Part shown: positions 53,082-63,078 of the stretch, piece after piece
Position numbering within the stretch: position 1 is the stretch's first letter
How the letters are laid out: the number at the start of each line of letters is the position of its first letter
Made by a program: the position numbers and the translations under genes
Source: Clavibacter michiganensis subsp. insidiosus
GTDB lineage: Bacteria > Actinomycetota > Actinomycetes > Actinomycetales > Microbacteriaceae
Length of the DNA: 64,000 nucleotides
Assembly: GCF_002240565.1 (NCBI RefSeq)
Contig: NZ_MZMO01000001.1
Coordinates: forward strand, 2,418,001-2,482,000
Direction: 5' to 3'
Notes under the pieces: model-generated
Told to the model about the DNA's origin: nothing
What the model saw: only the letters and a program-made list of their open reading frames with translations
Databases searched by the model: none

Positions 53082-53638
53082 CGCTCGTCCCCCGTCCCCT
53101 TCTCGGCGCGCTTCGTGCGGAAGTCGCGGTCGTCGTCGTCGTCGGCGAAGTCGTCGATGGCCTCTTCCAGGTCGGATCGGTTGTCGCGGAGCTTCCGGGC
53201 GGAGGCGATCGCGGCCTCGGCGTTGGTGCCGAACTCGGTGTCGTCGTCGTCGGGCACGGTGGGCTCCTCGCCGAGGCCCGTGCGGGGGCCGCGCATCGCG
53301 AGGTCGTCCTCGTCGTCCGTCACCACGTCGGCGTTGGCCAGCCGCCAGGAGCGGTAGATGAGCGCCATGAGGAAGGCCGAGACGCCGAAGGTGATGACGA
53401 TGGCCGTGAGGATGAGGGCCTGCGGCAGCGGATCGGCGTACTCCGACGGATCCACGTCGGGGTCGTAGATGGGCGCGAGGCCCACGCGGCCGGACATGAT
53501 GAGGATGAGGATGTTGGTCGCGTTGCCCACCAGCAGGAAGCCGAGGAGCACGCGCGTCATGCTCCGCTCGAGCATGAGGTAGATGCCCGTCGCGTACAGC
53601 GCGGCCATGATCACGATGAGGGTGACGGAGACGCTCAC
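53078..53638 (-). CDS. mnhC: Mrp-type Na+/H+ antiporter subunit C
   Basis: 186 residues from GTG 53638. Three helices at 4-110 have the NuoK-like pattern (LLGFLLVGNATNILILIMSG and DPLPQALILTAIVITFGVSAFLMALIYR). An unusually long acidic tail follows (VTDDEDD, VPDDDDTEFG, DFADDDDDRDF), about 70 residues beyond typical MrpC. Confidence 0.94.
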   Translation of the reverse strand: MSVSVTLIVIMAALYATGIYLMLERSMTRVLLGFLLVGNATNILILIMSGRVGLAPIYDPDVDPSEYADPLPQALILTAIVITFGVSAFLMALIYRSWRLANADVVTDDEDDLAMRGPRTGLGEEPTVPDDDDTEFGTNAEAAIASARKLRDNRSDLEEAIDDFADDDDDRDFRTKRAEKGTGDER

Positions 53639-56600
53639 ACGCTCACCCCCTGCTCGGTCTCCATGCCGTCCGCTCCCTGCTCGACCGTCCGGTCGCTCTC
53701 CTCCTGGCGGTCGACCTCCGCGCCGAGGCTGCGGAGCACGTCGAGCGTGAGGCCGACGACGACGAGGTAGACGCCGACGTCGAAGAAGGTGCTCGTGACG
53801 AACTCGACGTGGCCGACGAAGGGCACCTCGGTGTCGATCCACGTGGAGGTGAGGGCGTCGGCGCCGAAGACGAGCGGGACGATCGCCGTGCCGACCGCGA
53901 AGACGAGGCCCGTGCCGAGGACTCGACCGGCGTCCACGGGCGCCGCGGCGCCGAGCTCGTACCGGCCGCCCGCGAGGTAGCGCGCGACGAGCGCCATGCC
54001 CGCGAGGAGGCCCCCCGCGAATCCGCCGCCCGGCAGGTTGTGGCCGGAGAAGAGCAGGTACACCGACACCACGATGAGGCTGTGGAAGAGGAGCCGGACG
54101 ACGACCTCGAGGAGGATCGACCGGTTCTGCGGGGCGAGCGTGCGGCCCGCGAGGAGCCAAGGGCTGCGCTGGTCGCGGTGCGAGTCCGTGACCGCCTCGC
54201 GCGCGTCCATGCGCGGCCCGCCGACGCCGTGCTCGACCTCGAACGGCGCCTCGGCGTCCTGCGGGCCGTGCCGTCCGGTGAGCCGCGCGATGAGGCTGCG
54301 GCGCGACGGCGCGGTCAGACGAGGCAGGGAGTCGGTGCGGCGGTTGAGGAAGATGAGGCTCGCGACGCCCGTGGCCGCGACGATGAGCACCGAGATCTCG
54401 CCCATGGTGTCCCAGCCGCGGAGGTCCACCAGCGTGACGTTGACGACGTTGCTGCCGTGGCCCTGCTCGTAGGCGAGGCGCGGGAACTCCAGCGAGATGG
54501 GCGACGCGACGCGGGCGCCGAGCGCGACGACCGCGACGGTGGACATGAGCGCGGCGACGGCGATGCCGATGGAGGCGCGCCAGATCGGGTGCACCGACCT
54601 GTTCCGCTCCCCCAGCCGGACGGGCAGGCGGCGGAGCACGAGGACGAAGGCGACCAGCGTGATCGTCTCGATCAGCACCTGCGTGAGCGCGAGGTCGGGC
54701 GCGCCGTGCAGGGCGAAGAGCGCGGCCATGCCGTAGCCCGTGACGCCCACGAGGACGACGGCCTGGAAGCGCTTGCCGGCGCGGGCGGCGGCGACGGCGG
54801 CCACGATCATCACGACGCCGATCACGGGCTGCGCGGGGTGGTCGAAGGGCACGGCGGTGGTCGGCCAGGAGCGGTTGAGCGCGAGCGCGGATCCGACGGA
54901 GCCGATGAGCACGAGCAGGATCACGCCGAGGTAGAACGGGAGCGAGCCGCGCTGCGTGGTGGCGGTGGTGCGCGCGGCGACCCGGTCGATGAGCCGCATC
55001 GACGCCCAGTAGACGCGGGCCGCGTCGATCCAGGAGGGCACGCGCGACTGCAGCGCGAAGACCCCGTCGCGGAGGCGGAACATCGTGAGGCCGACGACGA
55101 GCGTGCCCGCGGAGATGAGGAGCGCGGGCTCGATCCCGTGCCAGAGCGCGAGGTGGTACGTGTGGTCGGGCTCCCCGGGGGCGCCGGCGCTCACGGGCGG
55201 CAGCGTGTCGGCGTAGCCCGCGATCCAGCCGTCGACGGAGGAGGCGAGGAAGCCGAGCACGAGGCCGGTGACGGCGAGCACGGCCGGCGGCACGAGGAAG
55301 TCGAGGTGCTCGTGCACGGGCTGGACCTCGTCGACGCCGCGCTTGCGGGCGAACGCGCCCCACATGAAGCGCGCGCTGTACGCGACGGTGAGGCAGGAGC
55401 CGACGGAGACGCCGACGAGCGCGACCCAGCCGAGCCCGCCGCCGAGCTCCGCGTCGGTCAGGAACGCCGTGAGCACGGCCTCCTTCGCGACGAAGCCGAG
55501 GAAGGGAGGCAGGCCCGCCATCGAGGCGAGCGCGAGGGCCGCGACGACCGCGAGCACGGGCGCCTTGCGGCCGAGCCCGCTGATCTTGCGGAGGTCGCGG
55601 GTGCCGGCCCGGTGGTCGACCACGCCGACGACGAGGAACAGCGTCGCCTTGAACAGCGCGTGCGCGAGGAGGAGGGCGACGCCCGCGAGCGCGGCGTCGC
55701 GCGTGCCGTAGCCGACCACCACGGTGAGGAAGCCGAGCTGGCTGACCGTGCCGTACGCGAGGACGAGCTTGAGGTCCATCTGCTTGAGCGCGCGCCAGCC
55801 GCCGACGAGCATCGTCGCGACGCCGAGCGCCACGAGCAGCACGCGCCAGCCGGGCACGTCGGCGTAGCCGGGCGCGAGGCGGGCGATGAGGTAGATGCCG
55901 GCCTTCACCATGGCGGCGGCGTGCAGGTACGCGCTCACCGGGGTCGGCGCGGCCATGGCGGCGGGCAGCCAGAAGTGGAAGGGCACGAGGGCGGACTTCG
56001 AGAGCGCGCCGAGGAGGACCAGCACGACCGCGACGGGGATCAGCGGGCCGCCGGGGGGATCCGCGACGAGCGCGGCGAGGCTCGTGGTGCCGCCCGCGAC
56101 CGAGAGGATCACGAGGCCGACGAGCATCGCGAGCCCGCCCGCCGTGGTGACGAGGAGCGCCTGCAGCGCCGCGCCGCGGCTCGCCTTCTTGCCCGTGTAG
56201 TGCCCGATGAGGAGGTAGGAGAGGACGCTCGTCGCCTCCCAGAAGGTGAAGAGCACGAAGACGTCGTCGGCGAGGACGAGGCCGAACATGACGCCCGCGA
56301 ACGCGACGAGGAGACCCGCGAACCGGCCGAGGCCGTCCTCCGAGCTGCGGAAGTAGCGGGCGCAGTAGAGGAGCACGAGCGCGCCGACGCCCGTGACCAC
56401 GAGGGAGAGGAGCCAGGAGAGCGCGTCCATCCGCATGTCGAGCGTGATGCCGAGCGACGGGATCCACTCGGCGCGCTCGACGACCTCGCCGTCGGGCAGC
56501 ACGGCCGGGCCCTGCGCGACGGTGTAGGCGAAGGCGGCGGCCGGCACGAGGGCGGCGACGACGAACGCGCGCACGCCGAGCACGCGGGCGAGGAGGGGGA

Positions 56601-56643
56601 TGCCGACGGAGGCGACCAGGAACACCGCGAGGAGGACGATCAC
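53635..56643 (-). CDS. mnhA: Mrp-type Na+/H+ antiporter subunit A fused with subunit B
   Basis: 1002 residues from GTG 56643. The NuoL-like MrpA part (about 1-500) contains LFTFWEATSVLSYLLIGHYTGKKASRGAAL and FHFWLPAAMAAPTPVSAYLHAAAMVKAGIYLIARL. A central MbhD/E-like region follows (about 600-780, ALHGAPDLALTQVLIETITLVAFVLVLRRLP). The C-terminal MrpB domain (about 800-965) has RLLFHSLIVVSVYLLFSGHNLPGGGFAGGLLAGMALV. No separate mnhB exists, so the subunits are joined in one chain, as in many Actinobacteria. First gene of a six-gene operon giving Na+ and pH tolerance. Confidence 0.95.
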   Translation of the reverse strand: MIVLLAVFLVASVGIPLLARVLGVRAFVVAALVPAAAFAYTVAQGPAVLPDGEVVERAEWIPSLGITLDMRMDALSWLLSLVVTGVGALVLLYCARYFRSSEDGLGRFAGLLVAFAGVMFGLVLADDVFVLFTFWEATSVLSYLLIGHYTGKKASRGAALQALLVTTAGGLAMLVGLVILSVAGGTTSLAALVADPPGGPLIPVAVVLVLLGALSKSALVPFHFWLPAAMAAPTPVSAYLHAAAMVKAGIYLIARLAPGYADVPGWRVLLVALGVATMLVGGWRALKQMDLKLVLAYGTVSQLGFLTVVVGYGTRDAALAGVALLLAHALFKATLFLVVGVVDHRAGTRDLRKISGLGRKAPVLAVVAALALASMAGLPPFLGFVAKEAVLTAFLTDAELGGGLGWVALVGVSVGSCLTVAYSARFMWGAFARKRGVDEVQPVHEHLDFLVPPAVLAVTGLVLGFLASSVDGWIAGYADTLPPVSAGAPGEPDHTYHLALWHGIEPALLISAGTLVVGLTMFRLRDGVFALQSRVPSWIDAARVYWASMRLIDRVAARTTATTQRGSLPFYLGVILLVLIGSVGSALALNRSWPTTAVPFDHPAQPVIGVVMIVAAVAAARAGKRFQAVVLVGVTGYGMAALFALHGAPDLALTQVLIETITLVAFVLVLRRLPVRLGERNRSVHPIWRASIGIAVAALMSTVAVVALGARVASPISLEFPRLAYEQGHGSNVVNVTLVDLRGWDTMGEISVLIVAATGVASLIFLNRRTDSLPRLTAPSRRSLIARLTGRHGPQDAEAPFEVEHGVGGPRMDAREAVTDSHRDQRSPWLLAGRTLAPQNRSILLEVVVRLLFHSLIVVSVYLLFSGHNLPGGGFAGGLLAGMALVARYLAGGRYELGAAAPVDAGRVLGTGLVFAVGTAIVPLVFGADALTSTWIDTEVPFVGHVEFVTSTFFDVGVYLVVVGLTLDVLRSLGAEVDRQEESDRTVEQGADGMETEQGVSV

Positions 56644-56717
56644 GTGCGGTCTCCTCTCGCGAGTCGGCTATTTCCCCAGTCTACCTGAGCCCTACCTGAG
56701 AGGCCGGGGCGGCCACC

Positions 56718-57545
56718 TCAATCGGGATGGACGGCCGGCTCGGCGCGGAGGTCGGCGAGCACCTGGAGCACGCGCGCGACGTCGTGCGGGCCGTCGACGC
56801 GGAAGTCCGCCGCCGTGGCGCCCGTGCCGCTCTTGAGCCCGAGGTCGCCGGCCTGGAGCGCGGCGAACGCGTCCTCGTCGGTGACGTCGTCGCCCGCGTA
56901 GAAGACGGCCGTCGCCTCGGCGTACCGGCGCAGGTGCTCGACCGCCTCGCCCTTGGTCGCGTGCCGGACGCTGAACTCCAGCACGTCCTTGCCGGAGCGC
57001 ACCTTGATGCCCTCGACCTCGGCGTGCGCCTCCTGCGTCGCGACGAGGTGCGCGATGCGGCTGTGCTTCTCCGTGGCGAGGCGCGTATGGAGGGCGAAGC
57101 CCGCGGGCTTCTCCTCGATCCACACCTCGTCGAGCGAGTCGGCGACCTGGCCGAGCACGTCGGAGAGGACGCCGCGCTGGGCGAGCTCGCCCTCGTCGAG
57201 GGTGAGCTCGATGTCGTCGGTGTCGAGGCGGATCTCCACCCCGTGCGACCCGACGAGCAGCACGTCGTCCGGCAGGTCGGCCACGGCCTCGAGGCTCCGC
57301 AGCGCGCGACCGGACACGAGCGCGACGCGCGTCTGCGGCAGGGCGAGCAGCGCGAGCACCGCGGCGCGGGCCTCGGGGACCGCGCGCGCCTTCTCGGGGT
57401 CGTCGACCTCCGGCGCGAGCGTGCCGTCGAAGTCGAGCGCGACCAGCAGGCGCGGCGTGCGCGCGAGCTCGGTGAGCGCCTCGAACAGGCGGCCGGGGAA
57501 CCCGCGGCCGCCCTTGGCCTGGATGTCGGTGGTCAGCTCGGCCAC
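56718..57545 (-). CDS. otsB: Trehalose-6-phosphate phosphatase
   Basis: 275 residues from GTG 57545. HAD-family motifs: LLVALDFDGTLAPEVDDP (catalytic Asp pair), VALVSGRALRSL, a Lys in the KGEAVEHL segment, and AVFYAGDDVTDEDAFAAL. GSHGVEI and FSVRHATKGEA are typical of OtsB. It removes phosphate from trehalose-6-phosphate. The start lies five bases after the otsA stop. Confidence 0.95.
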   Translation of the reverse strand: MAELTTDIQAKGGRGFPGRLFEALTELARTPRLLVALDFDGTLAPEVDDPEKARAVPEARAAVLALLALPQTRVALVSGRALRSLEAVADLPDDVLLVGSHGVEIRLDTDDIELTLDEGELAQRGVLSDVLGQVADSLDEVWIEEKPAGFALHTRLATEKHSRIAHLVATQEAHAEVEGIKVRSGKDVLEFSVRHATKGEAVEHLRRYAEATAVFYAGDDVTDEDAFAALQAGDLGLKSGTGATAADFRVDGPHDVARVLQVLADLRAEPAVHPD

Positions 57546-57550
57546 GCGCG

Positions 57551-59146
<1,596 letters not shown>

Positions 59147-59246
59147 GGTTCCCGTCTCGGTTGCGCAGAGCTCTGTGGTACCTGCTCGGTGGGTCGAGGC
59201 TACCAGCCTCACCCGGGCCTGACCGGGGGTCGCGCGTCCGCCGGCG

Positions 59247-60065
59247 TCACATCCGGAGCACCGTGCGGGCGGCGTCGTGCAGCGCGTCGCCGTAGGACGG
59301 GCCGTGCGACGCGGCGTGCACGGCGAGCGGGTGCAGCTGGTGCAGCGGCACGCGGGCGCGCCACCCGGCGGCGAGGCATCCGGTCTCCGCGTACGCGCCG
59401 AGGAGGTCGTCGAGGCCGGGGCAGCCGAAGAGCGCGAGCATCGCGAGGTCGGTCTCGCGGTGACCGCCGTGGGCGGCCGGGTCGATGAGGACGGCGCCGG
59501 TGTCCGTCCACTGCACGTTGCCCGACCACAGGTCGCCGTGGATCCGGGCGGGCGGCGCCGGGTCGTCGAACCGGCCATCGGCGGCGATGGCGCACGCCCG
59601 CTCCACGTCGGCCGCCTGCGCGGAGGTCGCGTTGCCGGCGTCGACCGCGCGACGGAGGTACGGCAGCACCCGCTCGCGGGCGTACCAGGCACCCCAGCCC
59701 TCCCCCGCGCCGTCCGCGTCGCCGGCGAGCACCGACAGCGGCTGCCGGCCGATGAAGGCGGGGCCGTCGAGCCCTCGGGGCGCCGACCCGAAGGCGGGCG
59801 CGCCGGCGTCGTGCGTGACGGCGAGCGCCGCGCCGAGCGCCCGGGCGGCCTCGCGCGTGGGATGGGCGGGCGCGAGGCGCTCGAGGTCGATGCGGCCGGG
59901 CGCGACGGCGAGCACCCGGACGACGCGCGCTCCCCCCGCGGGCTCCGCCTCCGCCAGCCACGCGAGCCCGCCCGCCTCGGCCTCGAAGAACCCGCGCGGC
60001 GCGTCGGCCCGCTCCTTCCGGAACGCCTGCGCGCTCCCGCTCCCGCTCGATCCCGCAGCCGCCAT
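59247..60065 (-). CDS. Fructosamine kinase family protein
   Basis: 272 residues from ATG 60065. The protein-kinase-like fold has [14 protein letters not shown] (the Lys/Glu pair region of the family is less clear). [30 protein letters not shown] is a typical fructosamine-kinase segment, [13 protein letters not shown] is the catalytic loop, and [23 protein letters not shown] is the metal-binding loop. Members phosphorylate ketosamines, leading to repair of glycated proteins or small molecules. Confidence 0.9.
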   Translation of the reverse strand: MAAAGSSGSGSAQAFRKERADAPRGFFEAEAGGLAWLAEAEPAGGARVVRVLAVAPGRIDLERLAPAHPTREAARALGAALAVTHDAGAPAFGSAPRGLDGPAFIGRQPLSVLAGDADGAGEGWGAWYARERVLPYLRRAVDAGNATSAQAADVERACAIAADGRFDDPAPPARIHGDLWSGNVQWTDTGAVLIDPAAHGGHRETDLAMLALFGCPGLDDLLGAYAETGCLAAGWRARVPLHQLHPLAVHAASHGPSYGDALHDAARTVLRM

Positions 60066-60212
60066 GCCCGCTCCCCTCCTCGCGGGAGGTGCGTCGACCG
60101 CGCTCCCGTCGGATCCAGCATGCCGACCCCCGCTGTCCGCGTCGCGCATCCGACACGCGCCGGACCGCCCGCGTATCCCGGGGGCACAGGGGCGGCGGGT
60201 AGGGTCGCCGAC

Positions 60213-61088
60213 GTGATCCGAGTAGGCATGAGCACCACCTGCGTGTACCCCCAGCCCGTCGAGAACGCCTTCCTCATGGCGAAGCGCGCCGGCTTCGACG
60301 GCGTCGAGATCATGGTGACGAACGACGAGGTCACCCAGGACGCCGACGCCCTGCGGGCCATGTCGGAGAAGCACGGCCTGCCCATCCTCTCCATCCACGC
60401 GCCCGTCCTGCTGCTCACGCACTTCGTGTGGGGCCGGGACCCGAAGGTGAAGCTCGAGCGGTCCGCCGAGCTCGCCCGCGCGGTCGGGGCGCCCGCCGTC
60501 GTGGTGCACCCGCCCTTCCGCTGGCAGGCCGGCTACGCCGAGTCGTTCCTCGACATCGTGCGGTCAGTCCAGACGGAGACGGGCGTCGAGATCGCGGTCG
60601 AGAACATGTTCCCGTGGCAGGTCGCCGGCCGCAGCATGAAGGCGTACTCACCCGGCTGGGATCCGCGGGACATGGACTGCGACGCCACCACGCTCGACTT
60701 CTCGCATGCCTCCCTCTCCGGACAGGACGCGCTCGAGATGGCCAAGGCCCTCGGCCCGCGCCTGCGCCACGTGCACCTGTGCGACGGATCCGGATCGCAG
60801 GACGACGGCCGCATCCTCGACGAGCACCTCCTCCCCGGCCGCGGCACGCAGCCCGTCGCCGAGACGCTCCGCTGGCTCGCCGAGCAGGGCTGGCAGGGCG
60901 GCGTCGTCGCCGAGGTCAACACCCGCAAGGCCAAGAACGAGGAGCAGCGGCTCGCGATGCTGATCGAGACGCGCGAGTTCGCGCAGCGGCAGCTCCGGCT
61001 CGACATGGCGCCCGAGAAGACGCCCGTCGCGCCGCCCGTGGTGTCCGGGTACCAGCGGCTCCGCACGGCGCTCCGCCGCGACAGGTGA
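60213..61088 (+). CDS. Sugar-phosphate isomerase/epimerase-like TIM-barrel protein
   Basis: 291 residues from GTG 60213 (ATG 60228 is an alternative). AP-endonuclease-2-like barrel: [62 protein letters not shown] (metal Glu), [21 protein letters not shown] and [17 protein letters not shown], then [10 protein letters not shown]. Metal-binding Glu, Asp and His residues are in place. The substrate is unknown; endonuclease IV and xylose-isomerase-like epimerases share the fold. Confidence 0.88.
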   Translation: MIRVGMSTTCVYPQPVENAFLMAKRAGFDGVEIMVTNDEVTQDADALRAMSEKHGLPILSIHAPVLLLTHFVWGRDPKVKLERSAELARAVGAPAVVVHPPFRWQAGYAESFLDIVRSVQTETGVEIAVENMFPWQVAGRSMKAYSPGWDPRDMDCDATTLDFSHASLSGQDALEMAKALGPRLRHVHLCDGSGSQDDGRILDEHLLPGRGTQPVAETLRWLAEQGWQGGVVAEVNTRKAKNEEQRLAMLIETREFAQRQLRLDMAPEKTPVAPPVVSGYQRLRTALRRDR

Positions 61089-61268
61089 TCCGCGGGGCGT
61101 GCCGATCGGGCCTCCGCATCCCGGGTCACGGCGCCGTCCGACACGCCCGCGCGTGCCCGTCGGGAGTGCCGCCCCGTCGCACGGGGTTGGAGGGGACAGG
61201 GGAACGTCCCCGCACATGATCGACGTCGCGCGCGGCCCCGCCCGCCCGCCGTCGGGACCGGAGACACC

Positions 61269-61571
61269 ATGAGCACCACCGTGCACCTCGAGATCCAGGT
61301 CAACGAGAGCCGCCTGGCCGACGTCGCCGACGTCCTCGCCGAGACCCTGCAGGCCACTCGCGCGTTCGCGGGCAACGAGGGGCTCGACGTCCTCGTCGAC
61401 GACGCCGACCCGGCCCGCATGGTCGTCGTGGAGCAGTGGGCGTCCACCGCCGACCACGACGCGTACGTCGCCTGGCGCGCCACGCCGGAGGGTGCCGCCC
61501 GCCTCGGCGAGGTGCTGGCCGCGCCGCCCGTGACCCGCGTGTTCGGCGGGCGCATCGCGCTCGCGCTGTAG
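61269..61571 (+). CDS. Antibiotic biosynthesis monooxygenase (ABM) domain protein
   Basis: 100 residues forming one dimeric alpha+beta barrel domain: VHLEIQVNESRLADVADVLAETLQATRAFAGNEGLDVLVDD, then VVVEQWASTADHDAYVAWRATPEG. This is the ABM/YgiN pattern. Such proteins act on quinones or other small aromatics, or degrade haem in some cases. The active residues are not diagnostic. Confidence 0.85.
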   Translation: MSTTVHLEIQVNESRLADVADVLAETLQATRAFAGNEGLDVLVDDADPARMVVVEQWASTADHDAYVAWRATPEGAARLGEVLAAPPVTRVFGGRIALAL

Positions 61572-61586
61572 CGGCGCACGCACGAC

Positions 61587-61630
61587 GCACGACGAGGGCC
61601 GCCCGGGCATCCGGGCGGCCCTCGTCGTGC
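61587..61630. terminator. Strong terminator between converging genes
   Basis: An almost unbroken 20-bp stem GCACGACGAGGGCCGCCCGG with its complement and a small loop. Confidence 0.88.
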
Positions 61631-61649
61631 GCGGGACGGGATCCCGCGG

Positions 61650-62960
61650 TCAGCGCCCACTGAGGTCGTAGGGCCGCTGGTGCGGATCCACCGTGGCGAG
61701 GTACCCGCCGTCCGCGAGCGCGGACGGGACGGCGATCGTGCCGCGCACCGTCGCCGTCGTGCCCGCGACGTCGATCTCGAGGACGGATCCCGTGCCCGCC
61801 CGGGACAGGAACAGCTCGGAGCCGTCGTCGGACGCGGCGAGGAAGCGCGCGGCGGATCCGGTGCCCTGCACCTGCCCGAGGGCCGGCAACCGAACGGTCG
61901 TCACGGCGCCGTCGTACAGGCCGGCGCGACCGCGGGCGACGAGGGACAGCGTGTCCACGCCGCCGGCGGTCACGACCGCGGCCGCGTAGCCGGGCGTGAC
62001 GACCGCGCGCGTGGACGCGCCCGAGCCGAGGGCGACGCTGGCGACTCCCCACCCGCGCATCGACGATGACGTGATCAGCGTGGGCGCGCCCGGACCGGTG
62101 CCGGTCTGCGTGCCCACGGCGGTCTCCCCGTCGGGCGCCATGCGCGGCCGGTAGCTCTGCACGGCGGGCTCGGGGTAGGCGCGGGAGACGGAGGCGCCGA
62201 AGCCGCCGTGCGTCAGCGGCACCGTCTCGATCCCGTCGTGGAGCGTCGAGCCGATCACGGTGCCGCGCGCGTCGGCCATGGGACCGTGCGGGTACGCGCC
62301 GAGCGGGGTGGTCGCCACGGGTGTCGGGGCGGTGTCGCCGCCGAGGATCGACGCGACGTCGTAGGAGTCGAGGCGGCCGCCCGCGCTCACGACGAGGCGC
62401 AGCGGCGAGCCGACGAGGAACGTCTCCATCTCCTCGGTGCCGCGCTCCCCCGTGGTGGCGAGGGTGACCTCGCTGGTGCGGATGGTGGCGGTGCGGGCCA
62501 GGCCCTTGCGGGTGTCGAGCACCGTGACCTGCTGCGTGGTGGATCCGTCGATGTCCGACGCCACGGCCACGAAGCGGTGGCCCGGGTCGTCGGCGATCCA
62601 GCCGGCCCGGGTCCACGCGCCGGCGACCGCGGGGATCGGCGTGGAGGACGCGATGCGCGGCACGCCGGACGAGGCGATGTCGACCACGTCGAGCCGCGGC
62701 CCGGCCTCATCGACGAAGGCGACGCGGCCGTGGCCCATCTGGATCACGCCGGCGTGCGTGCCGAGGGCCGCGCCCGGCAGCGTCCCGGTGATGCGGCCGG
62801 TCGACGCGTCGACGACGGAGACGGCGTGCGCGGACGCGTCGGCCACCAGCAGCCACCTGGCGCGCGGCGCCGCCTCGGCATCAGGGGCGGGTGCCGCGAG
62901 CGAGCCCGCGAGGAGGCCGAGGGCGGCGACGCCGACGGCGAGGAGGGAGGGGATGCGCAT
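61650..62960 (-). CDS. Secreted beta-propeller protein, possibly AztD-like zinc chaperone
   Basis: 436 residues. The signal peptide ends near residue 30 (APAPDAEAAPRA). The rest is repeated beta-strand units with WLLVADASAHAVSVVDASTGRI, VAFVDEAGPRLDVVDIAS, RFVAVASDIDGSTTQQVTVLDTRKG and FLSRAGTGSVLEIDVAG, as expected of a WD40/YVTN-like propeller. The AztD family of zinc chaperones has this architecture, and a Zur-like box overlaps the promoter. The His-rich zinc loops of AztD are not obvious and no ABC transporter genes are visible, so the assignment is tentative. Confidence 0.7.
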   Translation of the reverse strand: MRIPSLLAVGVAALGLLAGSLAAPAPDAEAAPRARWLLVADASAHAVSVVDASTGRITGTLPGAALGTHAGVIQMGHGRVAFVDEAGPRLDVVDIASSGVPRIASSTPIPAVAGAWTRAGWIADDPGHRFVAVASDIDGSTTQQVTVLDTRKGLARTATIRTSEVTLATTGERGTEEMETFLVGSPLRLVVSAGGRLDSYDVASILGGDTAPTPVATTPLGAYPHGPMADARGTVIGSTLHDGIETVPLTHGGFGASVSRAYPEPAVQSYRPRMAPDGETAVGTQTGTGPGAPTLITSSSMRGWGVASVALGSGASTRAVVTPGYAAAVVTAGGVDTLSLVARGRAGLYDGAVTTVRLPALGQVQGTGSAARFLAASDDGSELFLSRAGTGSVLEIDVAGTTATVRGTIAVPSALADGGYLATVDPHQRPYDLSGR

Positions 62961-62973
62961 GGTGCCCGCTTTC

Positions 62974-62996
62974 TGAGAATGGTTCTCAAGAGATTA
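62974..62996 (-). promoter_or_regulatory. Zur-like operator and -10 element of the propeller gene
   Basis: TGAGAACCATTCTCA (minus strand, 62988-62974) is a 6-3-6 inverted repeat of the form seen in actinobacterial Zur boxes. It lies 13 bases before the ATG. A TAATCT -10-like hexamer (62996-62991) sits immediately upstream, so bound repressor would block transcription. Confidence 0.55.
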
Positions 62997-63078
62997 CGGG
63001 TTCGCCGGCGCAGGTGCGGCCCGCCGTGCACGGACCGCGCCGCGGCGACCGGCCGACGAGGCCCGCCGCCGCGGATCG

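Noticed and set aside
53809..56688. A 959-codon open frame antisense to mnhA
   Set aside because: It mirrors the transmembrane codons of mnhA and has no recognisable fold.
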